Notes: generated by a model not told the origin, from the sequence alone. 64,000 bases of DNA from Hyphomicrobium_A sp965243865 (GCF_965243865.1 NZ_OZ251603.1:1674001-1738000); one strand, 5' to 3'. Shown: positions 26,836 to 36,620, counted from the first letter of the stretch. A program made the numbers and translations.

Positions 26836-29800
26836 ATGCGCTTTTCGCATTTCTTCATCGACCGCCCGATCTTCGCGTCCGTCGTCTCGCTCATCATCCT
26901 GATCGTCGGCTCGATCGCCTACGTCGCCCTTCCCGTGGCGCAGTTCCCCGAGATCGTACCACCCACCGTCTCGGTCAACGCCAACTATCCTGGCGCCAAC
27001 GCCATAACCGTCGCCGACACCGTCGCCACCGTCCTCGAGCAGGAGATCAACGGCGTCGAGGACATGATTTACATGTACTCGCAGTCGACCGACGACGGCG
27101 CCCTGTCGCTCAGCGTCACTTTCGAGATCGGCACCGACATCGATAAAGCGCAGGTCCTCGTCCAGAACCGCGTCTCGGCCGCCGAACCGCGTCTACCCGA
27201 GGAGGTGCGCCGCAACGGTGTGACCGTCAACAAGCGCTCACCCGATCTATTGCTCGTCGTTCACCTCATATCGCCCGACAACACCTATGACTCGGTCTAC
27301 ATCTCCAACTACGCCCTGCTCAATATTCGCGACGAACTGGCACGCATCAAAGGCGTGGGCGACGTCACGCTGTTCGGATCTCGCGAATATTCCATGCGCA
27401 TCTGGCTCGACCCCGAGCGCATCGCCCTGCGCGGCATGACCGCCGACGAAGTGCTCGCCGCCCTGCGCGCCCAGAACGTCCAGGTTGCTGGCGGCGCCCT
27501 TGGACAGCCGCCCCAGCAGAACATGGGTGCCTTCCAGCTTTCGCTGCAGCTGAAGGGCCGTCTCTTACAGCCCACCGAGTTCGAGGACATCGTCCTCAAG
27601 ACCGGTGCCGACGGCCGCGTCGTGCGCGTCAAGGATGTCGGCCGCGTCGAACTCGGTGCGCTGAGCTACACGACGTATGGCTACCAGGACGAGTATCCCG
27701 CAACCGTCCTCATCGTCACGCAGCAGCCCGGCTCGAACGCCATCGACACCACCAACGCCATCAAGGCGGAGATGAAGCGCCTCTCAGAGCGCTTCCCCAA
27801 AGGGCTCGAGTACCGCATCGTCTATAATCCCACCGAGTTCATCGAGGAATCGATCTCGGAGCTGTACCTGACCATTGCCGAGGCCGTGGCCCTGGTCATC
27901 ATCGTGGTGCTCATCTTCCTGCAAACTTGGCGCGCTACGATCATTCCTCTCGTCGCGATTCCGGTTTCGCTGATCGGCACCTTCGCCGTGATGCAAGGGC
28001 TCGGCTTTTCCATAAACATGCTGACCCTGTTCGGCCTCGTCCTCGCGGTCGGCATTGTCGTCGATGACGCCATCGTCGTGGTCGAGAACGTGGAGCGCAA
28101 ACTGGCGGAGGGACTTTCGCCACTCGAAGCCTCGCACGTCACCATGAACGAGGTTGGCGCGGCGCTCATTGCCATCGCTCTGGTGTTGACCGCGGTGTTC
28201 GTTCCGACGGCCTTCATCGGCGGCATCACCGGGCAGTTCTACCGCCAGTTCGCCGTTACCGTGGCGACCGCGACCATCATCTCCGCCTTCAACTCGCTCA
28301 CCTTGAGTCCGGCGCTGTGCGCCATCCTGTTGAAGCCGCATGAAGACCACACCAAAGACAGCCTGCTGATGCGGCCCATCCACGCCGCCTTCCGCCTGTT
28401 CAACCGCGGCTTCGATCTGCTCGCCGCCGGTTATGCGGCCCTCATCCGCAAGCTCATCTCCCTTTCGGCGTTCATGCTCGTCCTCTATGCGACACTGATC
28501 GGCATCGCGGGATGGATGCTGTTCCACACAGCCACCGGCTTCATCCCCAAAATGGACCGCGGCATCATCATCGTCTCGCTGCAGTTGCCCCAAGGCGCCT
28601 CGATCGCCCGAACCGACGAGGTCGTGCAGCGCGCTAATGCCCTTGTCCTCGCAACACCCGGCGTCGCGCACACATCCAGCTACTCCGGCCGCTCCGGCTC
28701 CACAGGCTCGAACTCCAGCAACGCTGGCACCATCTTCGCCATCGTCGAGGGCGCACGCGAACGCGCCAAGGAAGACCTGCCGATCGACAAGGTCGCCGAC
28801 ATGATCAGTGCCCGCCTCAACGGCATCGAGGAATCGAAGACCTCCGTCTTCATCCCGCCGCCGGTCCGCGGCATGGGTGGGCAGACCGGCTTCTCCATGC
28901 GCCTGCAGAACCGCGCCAACATGACCCCGACGCAGTTCCAGGATGTCGCCAACGACTTCATCGCCGCCGCCAACAAGCTACCCGGCATCAAGAACGCGTT
29001 CACCACCTTCTCCACTGGCACGCCACAGCTCTACGTCGACGTCAACCGCGACAAGGCACAGATGCTGAAAGTGCCCCTCGATGCCATCTTCGAGGCACTG
29101 CGCGTCTATCTCGGCTCTGCCTACGTCAACGACTTCAACATGTTCGGGCGCACATTCCGCGTCACCGCGCAGGCCGATGCAAAATTCCGCACCGATCCGC
29201 AGAACGTTTCTCGCATTCGCGTGCGCAACGAGATGGGCCAGATGGTTCCGCTCGGCAATCTCGTCACCTTCCGCAACATCGCCGGCCCCGACCGCGTCCC
29301 GCGCTACAACCTCTTTCCCACCATCGAGGTCAATGGCTCACTGCAGCCCGGCGTCTCGACCGGCGAAGGCATCGCCATGATGGTGGAGCTTGCGAAACAG
29401 GAGCTGCCCGACGGCATCACCTATGAATGGACCGACCTGACGTATCAGGAAGTAAAGGCCGGCAGCTCCGGCTATTACATCTTCCTGCTATCCGTCGTCT
29501 TCGTGTTCCTGGCGCTGGCCGCCCAGTTCGAAAGCTGGTCGATGCCCATAGCCATCATTCTCATCGTGCCGATGTGCCTTTTGAGCGCGCTCTTCGGCGT
29601 TAAGCTGCACGGCCAGGACATCAATATCCTCACCCAGATCGGGTTCATCGTGCTGTTGGGACTGGCGGCCAAGAACGCAATTCTCATCGTCGAGTTCGCC
29701 CGACAGCTCGAGGATCAGGGCCGCGACACCATCTCGGCCGCGGTCGAAGCCTGCAAGCTGCGCCTGCGCCCCATCCTCATGACGTCGCTCGCCTTCACGC

Positions 29801-29997
29801 TCGGAGTGGTGCCACTCTACATCGCCACCGGCGCCGGCGCGGAAATGCGCATCGCGCTTGGCACCGGCGTCTTCTGGGGCATGATCGGTGTGACCTTCTT
29901 CGGGCTCATCTTCACGCCCGTGTTCTACGTCGTCATCCGTCGCTTCTCGAAGCACGAGAAAGCCGCGCCCGCGGTCGCTCACGTCCCCGGCGAATAG
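26836..29997 (+). CDS. RND multidrug efflux permease (AcrB/MexF-like)
   Basis: A 1053-residue RND permease, second gene of the second efflux operon. Start: FSHFFIDRPIFASVVSLIIL, the classical AcrB/MexF opening. Helix-4 aspartates D410-D411 lie in GIVVDDAIVVVENVERKL; the C-terminal helices include IVLLGLAAKNAILIVEFARQ with the AcrB-type lysine. The start at 26836 matches the family; the frame extends 66 bases further into the adaptor gene. It differs clearly from the MdtB/C pair 3-9 kb upstream, so the region has two unrelated pumps rather than a duplication. Its stop is two bases from the end of the convergent mgtA gene, with no hairpin terminator between. Confidence 0.93.
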   Translation: MRFSHFFIDRPIFASVVSLIILIVGSIAYVALPVAQFPEIVPPTVSVNANYPGANAITVADTVATVLEQEINGVEDMIYMYSQSTDDGALSLSVTFEIGTDIDKAQVLVQNRVSAAEPRLPEEVRRNGVTVNKRSPDLLLVVHLISPDNTYDSVYISNYALLNIRDELARIKGVGDVTLFGSREYSMRIWLDPERIALRGMTADEVLAALRAQNVQVAGGALGQPPQQNMGAFQLSLQLKGRLLQPTEFEDIVLKTGADGRVVRVKDVGRVELGALSYTTYGYQDEYPATVLIVTQQPGSNAIDTTNAIKAEMKRLSERFPKGLEYRIVYNPTEFIEESISELYLTIAEAVALVIIVVLIFLQTWRATIIPLVAIPVSLIGTFAVMQGLGFSINMLTLFGLVLAVGIVVDDAIVVVENVERKLAEGLSPLEASHVTMNEVGAALIAIALVLTAVFVPTAFIGGITGQFYRQFAVTVATATIISAFNSLTLSPALCAILLKPHEDHTKDSLLMRPIHAAFRLFNRGFDLLAAGYAALIRKLISLSAFMLVLYATLIGIAGWMLFHTATGFIPKMDRGIIIVSLQLPQGASIARTDEVVQRANALVLATPGVAHTSSYSGRSGSTGSNSSNAGTIFAIVEGARERAKEDLPIDKVADMISARLNGIEESKTSVFIPPPVRGMGGQTGFSMRLQNRANMTPTQFQDVANDFIAAANKLPGIKNAFTTFSTGTPQLYVDVNRDKAQMLKVPLDAIFEALRVYLGSAYVNDFNMFGRTFRVTAQADAKFRTDPQNVSRIRVRNEMGQMVPLGNLVTFRNIAGPDRVPRYNLFPTIEVNGSLQPGVSTGEGIAMMVELAKQELPDGITYEWTDLTYQEVKAGSSGYYIFLLSVVFVFLALAAQFESWSMPIAIILIVPMCLLSALFGVKLHGQDINILTQIGFIVLLGLAAKNAILIVEFARQLEDQGRDTISAAVEACKLRLRPILMTSLAFTLGVVPLYIATGAGAEMRIALGTGVFWGMIGVTFFGLIFTPVFYVVIRRFSKHEKAAPAVAHVPGE

Positions 29998-29999
29998 AT

Positions 30000-32570
30000 T
30001 CACCTCTGGCGCTGCGCCAGCCGTGCATAGAACCAGCGCTTCGCCACCTCGATGAACACCGCGTAGACGGCAACGATACCAAACCCGCCGAGCACCAAGT
30101 GAAACGGCAGGGGTACGAAGCCGAGATCGCCCGCAAACCACACGTACGGCAGCGCCAGCGCGATCACCGCAACAATCGCCGCCGTCATCGCCAGCAGCTG
30201 ACTCGGTCGGCTCTTCCAGGCCGGCAGATGCGTCCGCAGGATCAAAAGCGCCGAGAGCTGCGTCAGCAGCGACACGACGAACCATGTTGTATGGAATAGC
30301 GCTTCGCCCGCGTGATAGACGCTGAGAAGCAGCCAGAAGGTGACGAGGTCGAACAGCGTGCTCGACAGCCCGAACACCACCATGAAGCGCTGAACGCTGG
30401 CAATCACCCAACGCTGCGCCCGCTCGACCGACTGCGCATCCACGTTGTCGCTGGCAATCGCGACCGCCGGAAAATCGGCAAGGAAGTTGTTGAGCAGTAT
30501 CTGCTTCGCCAGCAGCGGCAGGAACGGCACCAGCAACGTCCCCAGCGCCATGCTGATCATGTTGCCGAAGTTCGAGCTGACCGCGATAGCGACATACTTG
30601 AACGTATTGGCGAATGTGCGCCGCCCATCGACGATGCCGTCCTTCAGCACGTTCAGATCCTGCTGCAGCAGGATGATGTCTGCGCTTTCCCGCGCCACGT
30701 CGACCGCCTGATCGACGGAAATGCCGACATCCGCCACATGCATCGCCGGCGCATCGTTGATGCCGTCGCCCATGTAGCCCACCGAATGCCCGCGATGCTG
30801 CAGCGCGCGCACCACGCGTTCCTTCTGCTGCGGGTCGAGCTCGGCAAAAACGTCGGTCGTCTCCGCCAGATGCCATAGAGCCTCATCGCTCGCCTCATGC
30901 AGCTCCGCGCCTGTCAGCACGCGGGCGCCATCGAGCTTGATCGACTGGGCAACGTGCGCGGCGACGTGCCGGTTGTCGCCGGTAATGATTTTCACCGCTA
31001 TGCCCAGCTGAGCCAGCTCGCCTAGCGTATCCTCGATGCCGTCCTTCAGCGGGTCGAAGAACAGCAAGAACCCCTCGAACGACATGCCGCTCTCATCGCC
31101 GCGCGTATACTGCGCCTTCGCCGGCATTCGCCGGCTGGCGACGCCAAGCACCCGATACCCCTCAGCCCCGTGCGCCTCGTAGATCGCACGCAGCCGGGTG
31201 GTGGCCGCACCATCCAGCGGCTTCCCCACCCCCACACTGCCCAGCACCGAGCAGCACGCCAGCACGTTGTCGAACGCACCCTTCGTCACCATCAGGTGCT
31301 GTCCGCCGCCCGCGCCGTCGTCCACCACGATGGTCAGCCGCTTGCGCACGAAGTCGTAGGGAATCTCGTCGATCTTGCGCAAGCCATCGACGCTGACGCC
31401 CCGGCGCGTCGTCTCGCGCACAATTGCCTCGTCGAGCGGATTCTCGATGCCGGTCTCGAGGTTCGAGTTGATCGCCGCGTAGCGAAAAACCTGGTCCGCC
31501 GGATTCCCCGCTGCGTCGAGGCATCCCGACAGCTCCACCACGCCGCGCGTCAGCGTGCCCGTCTTGTCGGTGCACAGCACATCCATGCTGCCGAGGTTCT
31601 CGATCGCCTCCAGCCGCCGCACGATGACGCCGCGTTGGCTCATCTGCCGCGCACCCGCTGACAGCGTCACGCTGACGATGGCCGGCAGCAGCTCCGGCGT
31701 CAGTCCCACCGCGAGTGCCACCGCAAACAGCAGTGACGACACCAGCGGGCGATCGAAATAGAGGTTCACCGCAATGACGAAGATGACGATCCCCATCATG
31801 ATGCGCGTCAGCATGTAGCCGAAGCGGCGCACCCCGCGTTCAAAGTCGGTCACCGGCTCCGCGCCGGCCAGCCGTTTGGCAATGTCTGAAAACTGCGTTT
31901 CGGCCCCCGTGCACGTCACCAGCACGCGCGCCGTACCGCTGCGCACCGATGACCCGAGGAACACCGTGTTGAAGCGCTCCGGCAGCGTCGCCTCCGCCGC
32001 GCACGTGCCGACGGTCTTCTCGACTGGAAACGATTCTCCCGTGAGCGCCGCCTGCGAAACGAGAAAGTCGCGCGCTTCAAGCACCAGCCCGTCTGCGGGA
32101 ACGAGATTTCCCGCCGACAGCACCAGCACATCGCCCGGCACGATCTTTTCTGCTTCGACGCTGCGCACCTCCCCGTCGCGCATCACCTTCACGCGCAAGG
32201 CGAGCCGGCCGCGCAATTGCTTCAGCGCCGCCGATGCGCGGTACTCCTGCGCAAATCCCAACAGCGTCGAGCCGAGCACGATCGCCAGGATGATGCTGGC
32301 ATCGGTCCACTGCCCCAAGGCCAGTGACACGCACGCGCCGAATATCAAGATAAGCACCAGCGGGCTCTGATACTGCCGCAACAGCAGCCTCAGCACACCC
32401 TTCTCGCGCTGCGCGACGATACGATTCTCGCCAACCTTCTCTAGCCGGCGCTCAGCCTCATCCTGCGTAAGGCCATCCTTCGTCGAGGCGTACGCCACCA
32501 GAAGATCAGCCGCACTCGACGCCCAGTAAGATGGCGCGCGCGGTACAATATCCTGCGGTTGCATCGTCAT
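30000..32570 (-). CDS. mgtA: Magnesium-translocating P-type ATPase
   Basis: An 856-residue P-type IIIB ATPase that imports Mg2+ across the inner membrane using ATP. The phosphorylated aspartate is D335 in the CTDKTGTLT motif (codon at 31566-31568). The actuator TGES motif is in AALTGESFPVEKT. The hinge motif is MGDGINDAPAMHVADVGISVD. The helix-4 segment AVALAVGLTPELLPAIVSVTL carries the MgtA-type P-E-L-L-P signature. Length agrees with the family (about 850-900). There is no MgtL-like leader or obvious M-box riboswitch in the 64 bases before it. It follows bluB on the same strand, so it may be co-transcribed with cobB-bluB, though the roles are unrelated. Confidence 0.95.
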   Translation of the reverse strand: MTMQPQDIVPRAPSYWASSAADLLVAYASTKDGLTQDEAERRLEKVGENRIVAQREKGVLRLLLRQYQSPLVLILIFGACVSLALGQWTDASIILAIVLGSTLLGFAQEYRASAALKQLRGRLALRVKVMRDGEVRSVEAEKIVPGDVLVLSAGNLVPADGLVLEARDFLVSQAALTGESFPVEKTVGTCAAEATLPERFNTVFLGSSVRSGTARVLVTCTGAETQFSDIAKRLAGAEPVTDFERGVRRFGYMLTRIMMGIVIFVIAVNLYFDRPLVSSLLFAVALAVGLTPELLPAIVSVTLSAGARQMSQRGVIVRRLEAIENLGSMDVLCTDKTGTLTRGVVELSGCLDAAGNPADQVFRYAAINSNLETGIENPLDEAIVRETTRRGVSVDGLRKIDEIPYDFVRKRLTIVVDDGAGGGQHLMVTKGAFDNVLACCSVLGSVGVGKPLDGAATTRLRAIYEAHGAEGYRVLGVASRRMPAKAQYTRGDESGMSFEGFLLFFDPLKDGIEDTLGELAQLGIAVKIITGDNRHVAAHVAQSIKLDGARVLTGAELHEASDEALWHLAETTDVFAELDPQQKERVVRALQHRGHSVGYMGDGINDAPAMHVADVGISVDQAVDVARESADIILLQQDLNVLKDGIVDGRRTFANTFKYVAIAVSSNFGNMISMALGTLLVPFLPLLAKQILLNNFLADFPAVAIASDNVDAQSVERAQRWVIASVQRFMVVFGLSSTLFDLVTFWLLLSVYHAGEALFHTTWFVVSLLTQLSALLILRTHLPAWKSRPSQLLAMTAAIVAVIALALPYVWFAGDLGFVPLPFHLVLGGFGIVAVYAVFIEVAKRWFYARLAQRQR

Positions 32571-32634
32571 TGGCCCACGCTGCCATCAAGCCGACACGAT
32601 ATCCTCAAAGCACGCGCGAAGCCCTTGTCATAGC

Positions 32635-33291
32635 TCAACGCCGAACGATCAGCGGCCCCACATCGATACGCTGCTGCCATCCGTGCCGCTCGAGTTCCGG
32701 ATCGAGGTGCTCCTCCGCCGGCCAGCCGAGACATAGGTATGCGACCAGCCGCCAAGTGTCCGGAACGTCCATCGCCTCGGTGACGACGTCGGGCTCCAGG
32801 ATCGACACCCACCCGACACCGAGTCCGCGCGCGCGCGCCGCAAGCCACAGCGTCTGAACGGCTCCCACAACCGAGTAGCACAGCGTTTCCGGCATCGTGC
32901 GCGTGCCGAGCCGCCCGCCGACATCCGTCTCGACGTCCGCAAAAACCGCGAGCTGCACAGGCGCCACTTGCAGCCCTTCGAGCTTCAGTTTGGCATAGAG
33001 GCCGCGCCGTTCACCCGCATACGTCGCCAGTGCATCCGCGTTCGCACGCTCGAACGACGCCCGCACCATTGCCCGCCGATCGGCGTCTTTGACGAACACG
33101 AACCGCCACGGCTGACTGAGCCCGACCGAAGGTGCGTGCGCCGCCAGCTCGATCAGAGACAGCACCAACGCATCATCGACAGGATCGGGCTTGAAGCGCC
33201 GCACGTCACGGCGCCAATAGATGAGTTCTTCGAGCGCCCGCGCAAAAGCCTCATCGAACTGCGGCGGCCGGCATTCAGATCGATCTGTCAT
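32635..33291 (-). CDS. bluB: 5,6-dimethylbenzimidazole synthase
   Basis: A 218-residue nitroreductase-fold enzyme that destroys reduced FMN in the presence of oxygen to make dimethylbenzimidazole, the lower ligand of vitamin B12. Family blocks are YWRRDVRRFKPDPVDD (FMN phosphate site), AAHAPSVGLSQPWRFVFVKD (with the S-V-G-L-S-Q-P-W-R stretch diagnostic of BluB rather than generic nitroreductases) and LGVGWVSILEPDVVTEAMD. The start at 33291 overlaps the stop of cobB by four bases, indicating coupling. Oxygen dependence fits the aerobic cobalamin route implied by neighbours. Confidence 0.94.
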   Translation of the reverse strand: MTDRSECRPPQFDEAFARALEELIYWRRDVRRFKPDPVDDALVLSLIELAAHAPSVGLSQPWRFVFVKDADRRAMVRASFERANADALATYAGERRGLYAKLKLEGLQVAPVQLAVFADVETDVGGRLGTRTMPETLCYSVVGAVQTLWLAARARGLGVGWVSILEPDVVTEAMDVPDTWRLVAYLCLGWPAEEHLDPELERHGWQQRIDVGPLIVRR

Positions 33292-34598
33292 GCTGCGCCA
33301 TCGATAACGTGAAAGAACGTGCCCGTGACGCACCCGCGCCGCGAGCCGCGCTCGGCCACCGCGTTGCCGGCAGCATCATAGACATCGGCGAGCGGGGCGT
33401 CCGCATTGGCAATCACACTGGAGAAATGGAACTCGTGCCCCACCAGCTCTTGGCCCGAGTGCAGCACCCGCGCACGCCTGTAGCCGAGATGCATGCGCGG
33501 CTGCGCGAACGAGGTCTCGACGCCGAGCAATCCCAGCATGGCATGCCGCACGCACTGCTTGTCCTCGAGCCCTGTGCCCAGAACCATGTATCCACCGCAC
33601 TCGCCGTGGATCGGCACCCCGCGTTGCGCCATGTCCGCCATCCCTGCCCGGAACCGGCCCGCTGCCGCAATCCTGCCAGCGTGCAGTTCCGGATAGCCGC
33701 CCGGAAGCCAGACCGCATCGCAGTCGCCACGCGGCGCTTCATCAGCGAGTGGCGAGAACGGGATGACCTCCGCACCTGCCTGCCGCCAGCCTGTCAGGAC
33801 ATGCGAATAGACGAACGAGAAAGCCTCATCGCGCGCCAGGGCAATACGCTGCCCCGGCGGAGCGATGCCGCGAACACCCGCCGGCTCATCGAGCGTCAAC
33901 GGAGCCGCGCACTCCATCAGCGCATCGACGTCGATTCCGGCCTCTACCATGTCGGCCAACGCATCAAGCCGCGCATCGAGCGCTGCCGTCTCGCCGGCCT
34001 GCACGAGCCCCAGGTGCCGCTCTGGCAGCGAGACGTCCGCCCGCCGCTCCATCGCCCCCAAAACCGATAGGCCGATACGCTGCATCGGCTCCGCCACCAG
34101 CCGAGCATGATTGGCACTGCCGACGCGATTGAGAATGACCCCGGCAAACGAAACGTCTTTACGGTAGCTGATTAGTCCCAGCGCCACCGCCGCCGCGGTC
34201 TCCGCTTGCGCCCGTACGTCGAGCACCAGAACCACCGGCCAGCCCGTCAACGCCGCAAGATCTGCCGTTGCACCGCGCCCCGACACGCCTTCTGCGCCGG
34301 CACCGTCGTAGAGCCCCATCACGCCCTCGCAGATGCAAATGTCCGCATCGCCCTGCCCGCGCACGAGCTCGGAAATCAGCTCGCGCCGCATCGCCCAGGT
34401 ATCGAGATTGATGCTGGCCCTGCCTGCGGCCACGGAATGAAACGCCGTGTCGATGTAATCGGGACCGCACTTGAACGGCTGCACGGCGACGCCCCGGCGC
34501 TTCAGCGCCCGCAACAGCCCGAGCGTCAGCGTCGTCTTCCCCGCCCCCGAAGCGGGAGCCGCGATGATCAGACCGCGGGGGGCTACGCGCATGACCAT
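33288..34598 (-). CDS. cobB: Cobyrinate / hydrogenobyrinate a,c-diamide synthase
   Basis: A 436-residue amidotransferase that amidates the a and c side chains of the corrin ring using glutamine and ATP. The N-terminal dethiobiotin-synthase-like domain has the P-loop IAAPASGAGKTTLTLGLLRA and the substrate segment VQPFKCGPDYIDTAFHS. The C-terminal glutaminase domain has the nucleophilic cysteine in VPIHGECGGYMVLG. It is the first gene of a minus-strand unit with bluB. The 150 bases upstream, shared with the divergent cobU, show no B12-box. Confidence 0.95.
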   Translation of the reverse strand: MVMRVAPRGLIIAAPASGAGKTTLTLGLLRALKRRGVAVQPFKCGPDYIDTAFHSVAAGRASINLDTWAMRRELISELVRGQGDADICICEGVMGLYDGAGAEGVSGRGATADLAALTGWPVVLVLDVRAQAETAAAVALGLISYRKDVSFAGVILNRVGSANHARLVAEPMQRIGLSVLGAMERRADVSLPERHLGLVQAGETAALDARLDALADMVEAGIDVDALMECAAPLTLDEPAGVRGIAPPGQRIALARDEAFSFVYSHVLTGWRQAGAEVIPFSPLADEAPRGDCDAVWLPGGYPELHAGRIAAAGRFRAGMADMAQRGVPIHGECGGYMVLGTGLEDKQCVRHAMLGLLGVETSFAQPRMHLGYRRARVLHSGQELVGHEFHFSSVIANADAPLADVYDAAGNAVAERGSRRGCVTGTFFHVIDGAA

Positions 34599-34674
34599 TT
34601 CCTTTTGGGGGCACGACGCCGCGAGCTAAACCACGGACATCGCAACAAAATGTCTCTTTTCCCTTGCCGGGAGG

Positions 34675-34703
34675 AGGCGCCGGTTTGATAAGAGCTGGCG
34701 CCT
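34675..34703. other. Hairpin in the cobB-cobU divergent region
   Basis: AGGCGCC at 34675-34681 and GGCGCCT at 34697-34703 form a 7-bp stem around a 15-base loop, in the 152 bases between the divergent cobB and cobU starts. It is not accompanied by a recognisable B12-box, so its role is open. Confidence 0.4.
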
Positions 34704-34750
34704 TCCCCCGTCAACCAGATTAGCCATCCGGCCTATCTTCGAGCAGCACA

Positions 34751-35260
34751 ATGTCCAACCTGCCGCGCCTCACCCTCGTCCTCGGAGGAGCCCGATCCGG
34801 CAAAAGCCGTTATGCCGAGGAGCTCTTGATGCGCGCCCCGCCGCCGTGGACCTACGTAGCGACCGCCGAGGCCTTCGACGATGAAATGCGCGATCGCATC
34901 GCGCACCATCGCGCCCGCCGCGATGATCGCTGGCAGGCGCTCGACGCCCCGCTGGCGCTCGCCGCGACGATCCCCACGCTCCAGGGGCCCAGTCTGATCG
35001 ATTGCCTGACACTCTGGCTCAGCAATACGATGCTGGCGGAGCGCGATGTCGAAGCTGAGACCGCCAACCTGGTGGCCGCGCTCTCCGCTGCCCCCGGGCC
35101 GATTGTCGCCGTCTCCAACGAGGTTGGTCTGGGGTTGGTGCCCGAGACCCCGCTCGGGCGAGCCTTCCGCGACGCGCAAGGGCGCCTCAATCAGAAGGTA
35201 GCTGCGGCGGCCGACCGCGTTGTCTTCATGGCGGCCGGCCTGCCGCTGAACTTGAAGTAG
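34751..35260 (+). CDS. cobU: Adenosylcobinamide kinase / guanylyltransferase
   Basis: A 169-residue bifunctional enzyme (CobU, called CobP in aerobic pathways) that phosphorylates adenosylcobinamide and then transfers GMP to it. The P-loop is LTLVLGGARSGKSRYAEELL at the N-terminus. The guanylyltransferase side carries YVATAEAFDDEMRDRIAHHR with the GMP-accepting histidine region. The C-terminal block is VSNEVGLGLVPETPLGRAFR. Its product is used by CobS at 35873-36610. It is read alone on the plus strand and converges with the minus-strand cobT-cobC-cobS unit; the stop is seven bases from the end of the membrane protein gene. Confidence 0.94.
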   Translation: MSNLPRLTLVLGGARSGKSRYAEELLMRAPPPWTYVATAEAFDDEMRDRIAHHRARRDDRWQALDAPLALAATIPTLQGPSLIDCLTLWLSNTMLAERDVEAETANLVAALSAAPGPIVAVSNEVGLGLVPETPLGRAFRDAQGRLNQKVAAAADRVVFMAAGLPLNLK

Positions 35261-35267
35261 ACGCGCC

Positions 35268-35816
35268 TCAGGCAGCGCCTTCGACTGCGTTCGGAGCAAC
35301 GAGCCCGGCAGCCACCGCCAGACGGTGCGCGACGAGCAGCGCCAGGAACGCCACCACCTCGACCATACCGACGTAAAGAACGACGTCCGTGTTGAAGGCG
35401 CCCTCACCACGGCTCAGGAACAGAGTGCCGGCGTAGATCACCGCTTCGTAGGCGGCGAACGCGATCGGCAGTGCTGCGAGGACGGCAACGAGCTTGTTCT
35501 GCGGGGCAATCATCGAGATGGCCGCGCGCGCCGCATAGTATGCGATCACAGCGCCGATGCCCATCGTCACGCCCCAGGCATAGGCCTGTGCCTCATGCGG
35601 ATAGCCCAGAACCAGGAAGCCGTAGGCCTGGTTCGCCAGCCACACTGCGCCGATCAGCAGCAACCCGTCGTTGCGCTCCGTATCGAACGCCGCAAGCGCT
35701 GCCAGCGCCGCGAACGGCACCGCACAGGCAAAAACGCCGGTCATCATCAGCGTCGCGGCCGTCAGCAGGCCGATCCACAACAGGCGGCGCCCGGCGCCTT
35801 TGACGGAAGATTCCAT
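35268..35816 (-). CDS. Membrane protein of unknown function in the cobalamin cluster
   Basis: A 182-residue membrane protein with five or so predicted helices, including LLWIGLLTAATLMMTGVFA, LIGAVWLANQAYGFLVLGYP, YAWGVTMGIGAVIAYYAARA, LVAVLAALPIAFAAYEAVIY and MVEVVAFLALLVAHRLAVAA. Histidine occurs in GYPHEAQAYAWG. The start at 35816 is supported by the methionine before the first helix; the frame runs upstream without homology. It lies 56 bases after cobS on the same strand, so it is likely the last gene of cobT-cobC-cobS. I do not know the family; metal (cobalt) or precursor transport, or anchoring of the membrane step of CobS, are guesses from position only. Confidence 0.7.
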   Translation of the reverse strand: MESSVKGAGRRLLWIGLLTAATLMMTGVFACAVPFAALAALAAFDTERNDGLLLIGAVWLANQAYGFLVLGYPHEAQAYAWGVTMGIGAVIAYYAARAAISMIAPQNKLVAVLAALPIAFAAYEAVIYAGTLFLSRGEGAFNTDVVLYVGMVEVVAFLALLVAHRLAVAAGLVAPNAVEGAA

Positions 35817-35872
35817 TTCCCGATCCCCTATCCCAGAAAGTTCTCGTGGCCCGCGGCCAGCTTGGCCGGAAG

Positions 35873-36610
35873 CTATGCCATTCGAGCAGCGAAGAGAAGC
35901 AGCAAGATCGTCTCGGACACTTCGACGCCCGCCCCGAGGCAGTCGCCGGTCACGCCCCCCAGCCGATAGCGCCAGTAGAGCGCAATCCCCGGCAGAACCA
36001 GCACCGCGCTCAGCAGCACCGGCGCCAGCCACACGCTCAGCAGCGCCAGCACTGCCGCCTGGACCGCCACCATCCGCGGATCGAGCTGTTTGGCAAACCG
36101 CTCACCCGATCCGGACGCCAGTGGTGGCACCGCAAGGGCCCATACCGCCGGCCCCAGCCGCGCCCACGCGGCAATCAGCATCAGCGGAAGGATGGCCGGG
36201 ATCGCGGCGATGCCGGCCAGAAGCACCAGCTTGAACATAAGCTGCATCGAGATCGCCATCACGCCAAAGGCGCCCACGTGCGGATCGCGCAAAATCTCCA
36301 AGAACCGGTCCGGCGAGCGATGCGAGGCGCCGAGGGCATCCGCCACGTCACCGAGCCCATCGAGGTGCAGCCCGCCCGTGACCAGCACCCAGGCCGTCAA
36401 CGCCAGCACCGCTCCGATCCACGGCGACGCCATCCCGCCGAGCCACAAGGCCCCGCCGACCAGCACCCCTACGATTGCGCCGACGATCGGAAACCAGATC
36501 GACGCGCGCGAAAGCTCCGCCGGGTCGAACACCGCGATCGGCGGCGCCGGCAGCCGCGTCAGGAACTGCAGCGCGTGAGAGAACGAGCGGATGTGTCCCG
36601 GGATGCTCAT
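35873..36610 (-). CDS. cobS: Adenosylcobinamide-GDP ribazoletransferase (cobalamin synthase)
   Basis: A 245-residue integral membrane enzyme that joins adenosylcobinamide-GDP to alpha-ribazole, the last assembly step. The catalytic acidic block is GGLHLDGLGDVADALGASHR with D-G-x-x-D-x-x-D spacing, followed by ILRDPHVGAFGVMAISMQLM. Multiple hydrophobic segments follow. Length is normal for the family (about 250). It starts 10 bases after cobC, in an operon ordered cobT-cobC-cobS. Confidence 0.94.
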   Translation of the reverse strand: MSIPGHIRSFSHALQFLTRLPAPPIAVFDPAELSRASIWFPIVGAIVGVLVGGALWLGGMASPWIGAVLALTAWVLVTGGLHLDGLGDVADALGASHRSPDRFLEILRDPHVGAFGVMAISMQLMFKLVLLAGIAAIPAILPLMLIAAWARLGPAVWALAVPPLASGSGERFAKQLDPRMVAVQAAVLALLSVWLAPVLLSAVLVLPGIALYWRYRLGGVTGDCLGAGVEVSETILLLLFAARMA

Positions 36611-36620
36611 GGCTGTATGC

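Noticed and set aside
15944..29997. Tandem duplication of one efflux operon
   Set aside because: The first system has two MdtB/C-type permeases and the second one MexF-type permease with a different adaptor; the sequences are clearly distinct families, not recent copies.
34599..34750. Possible cobalamin riboswitch between cobB and cobU
   Set aside because: I looked for a B12-box on both strands. GCCGGGAGGAGGCGCC has a superficial resemblance, but the other conserved segments are missing, so only a hairpin is reported.
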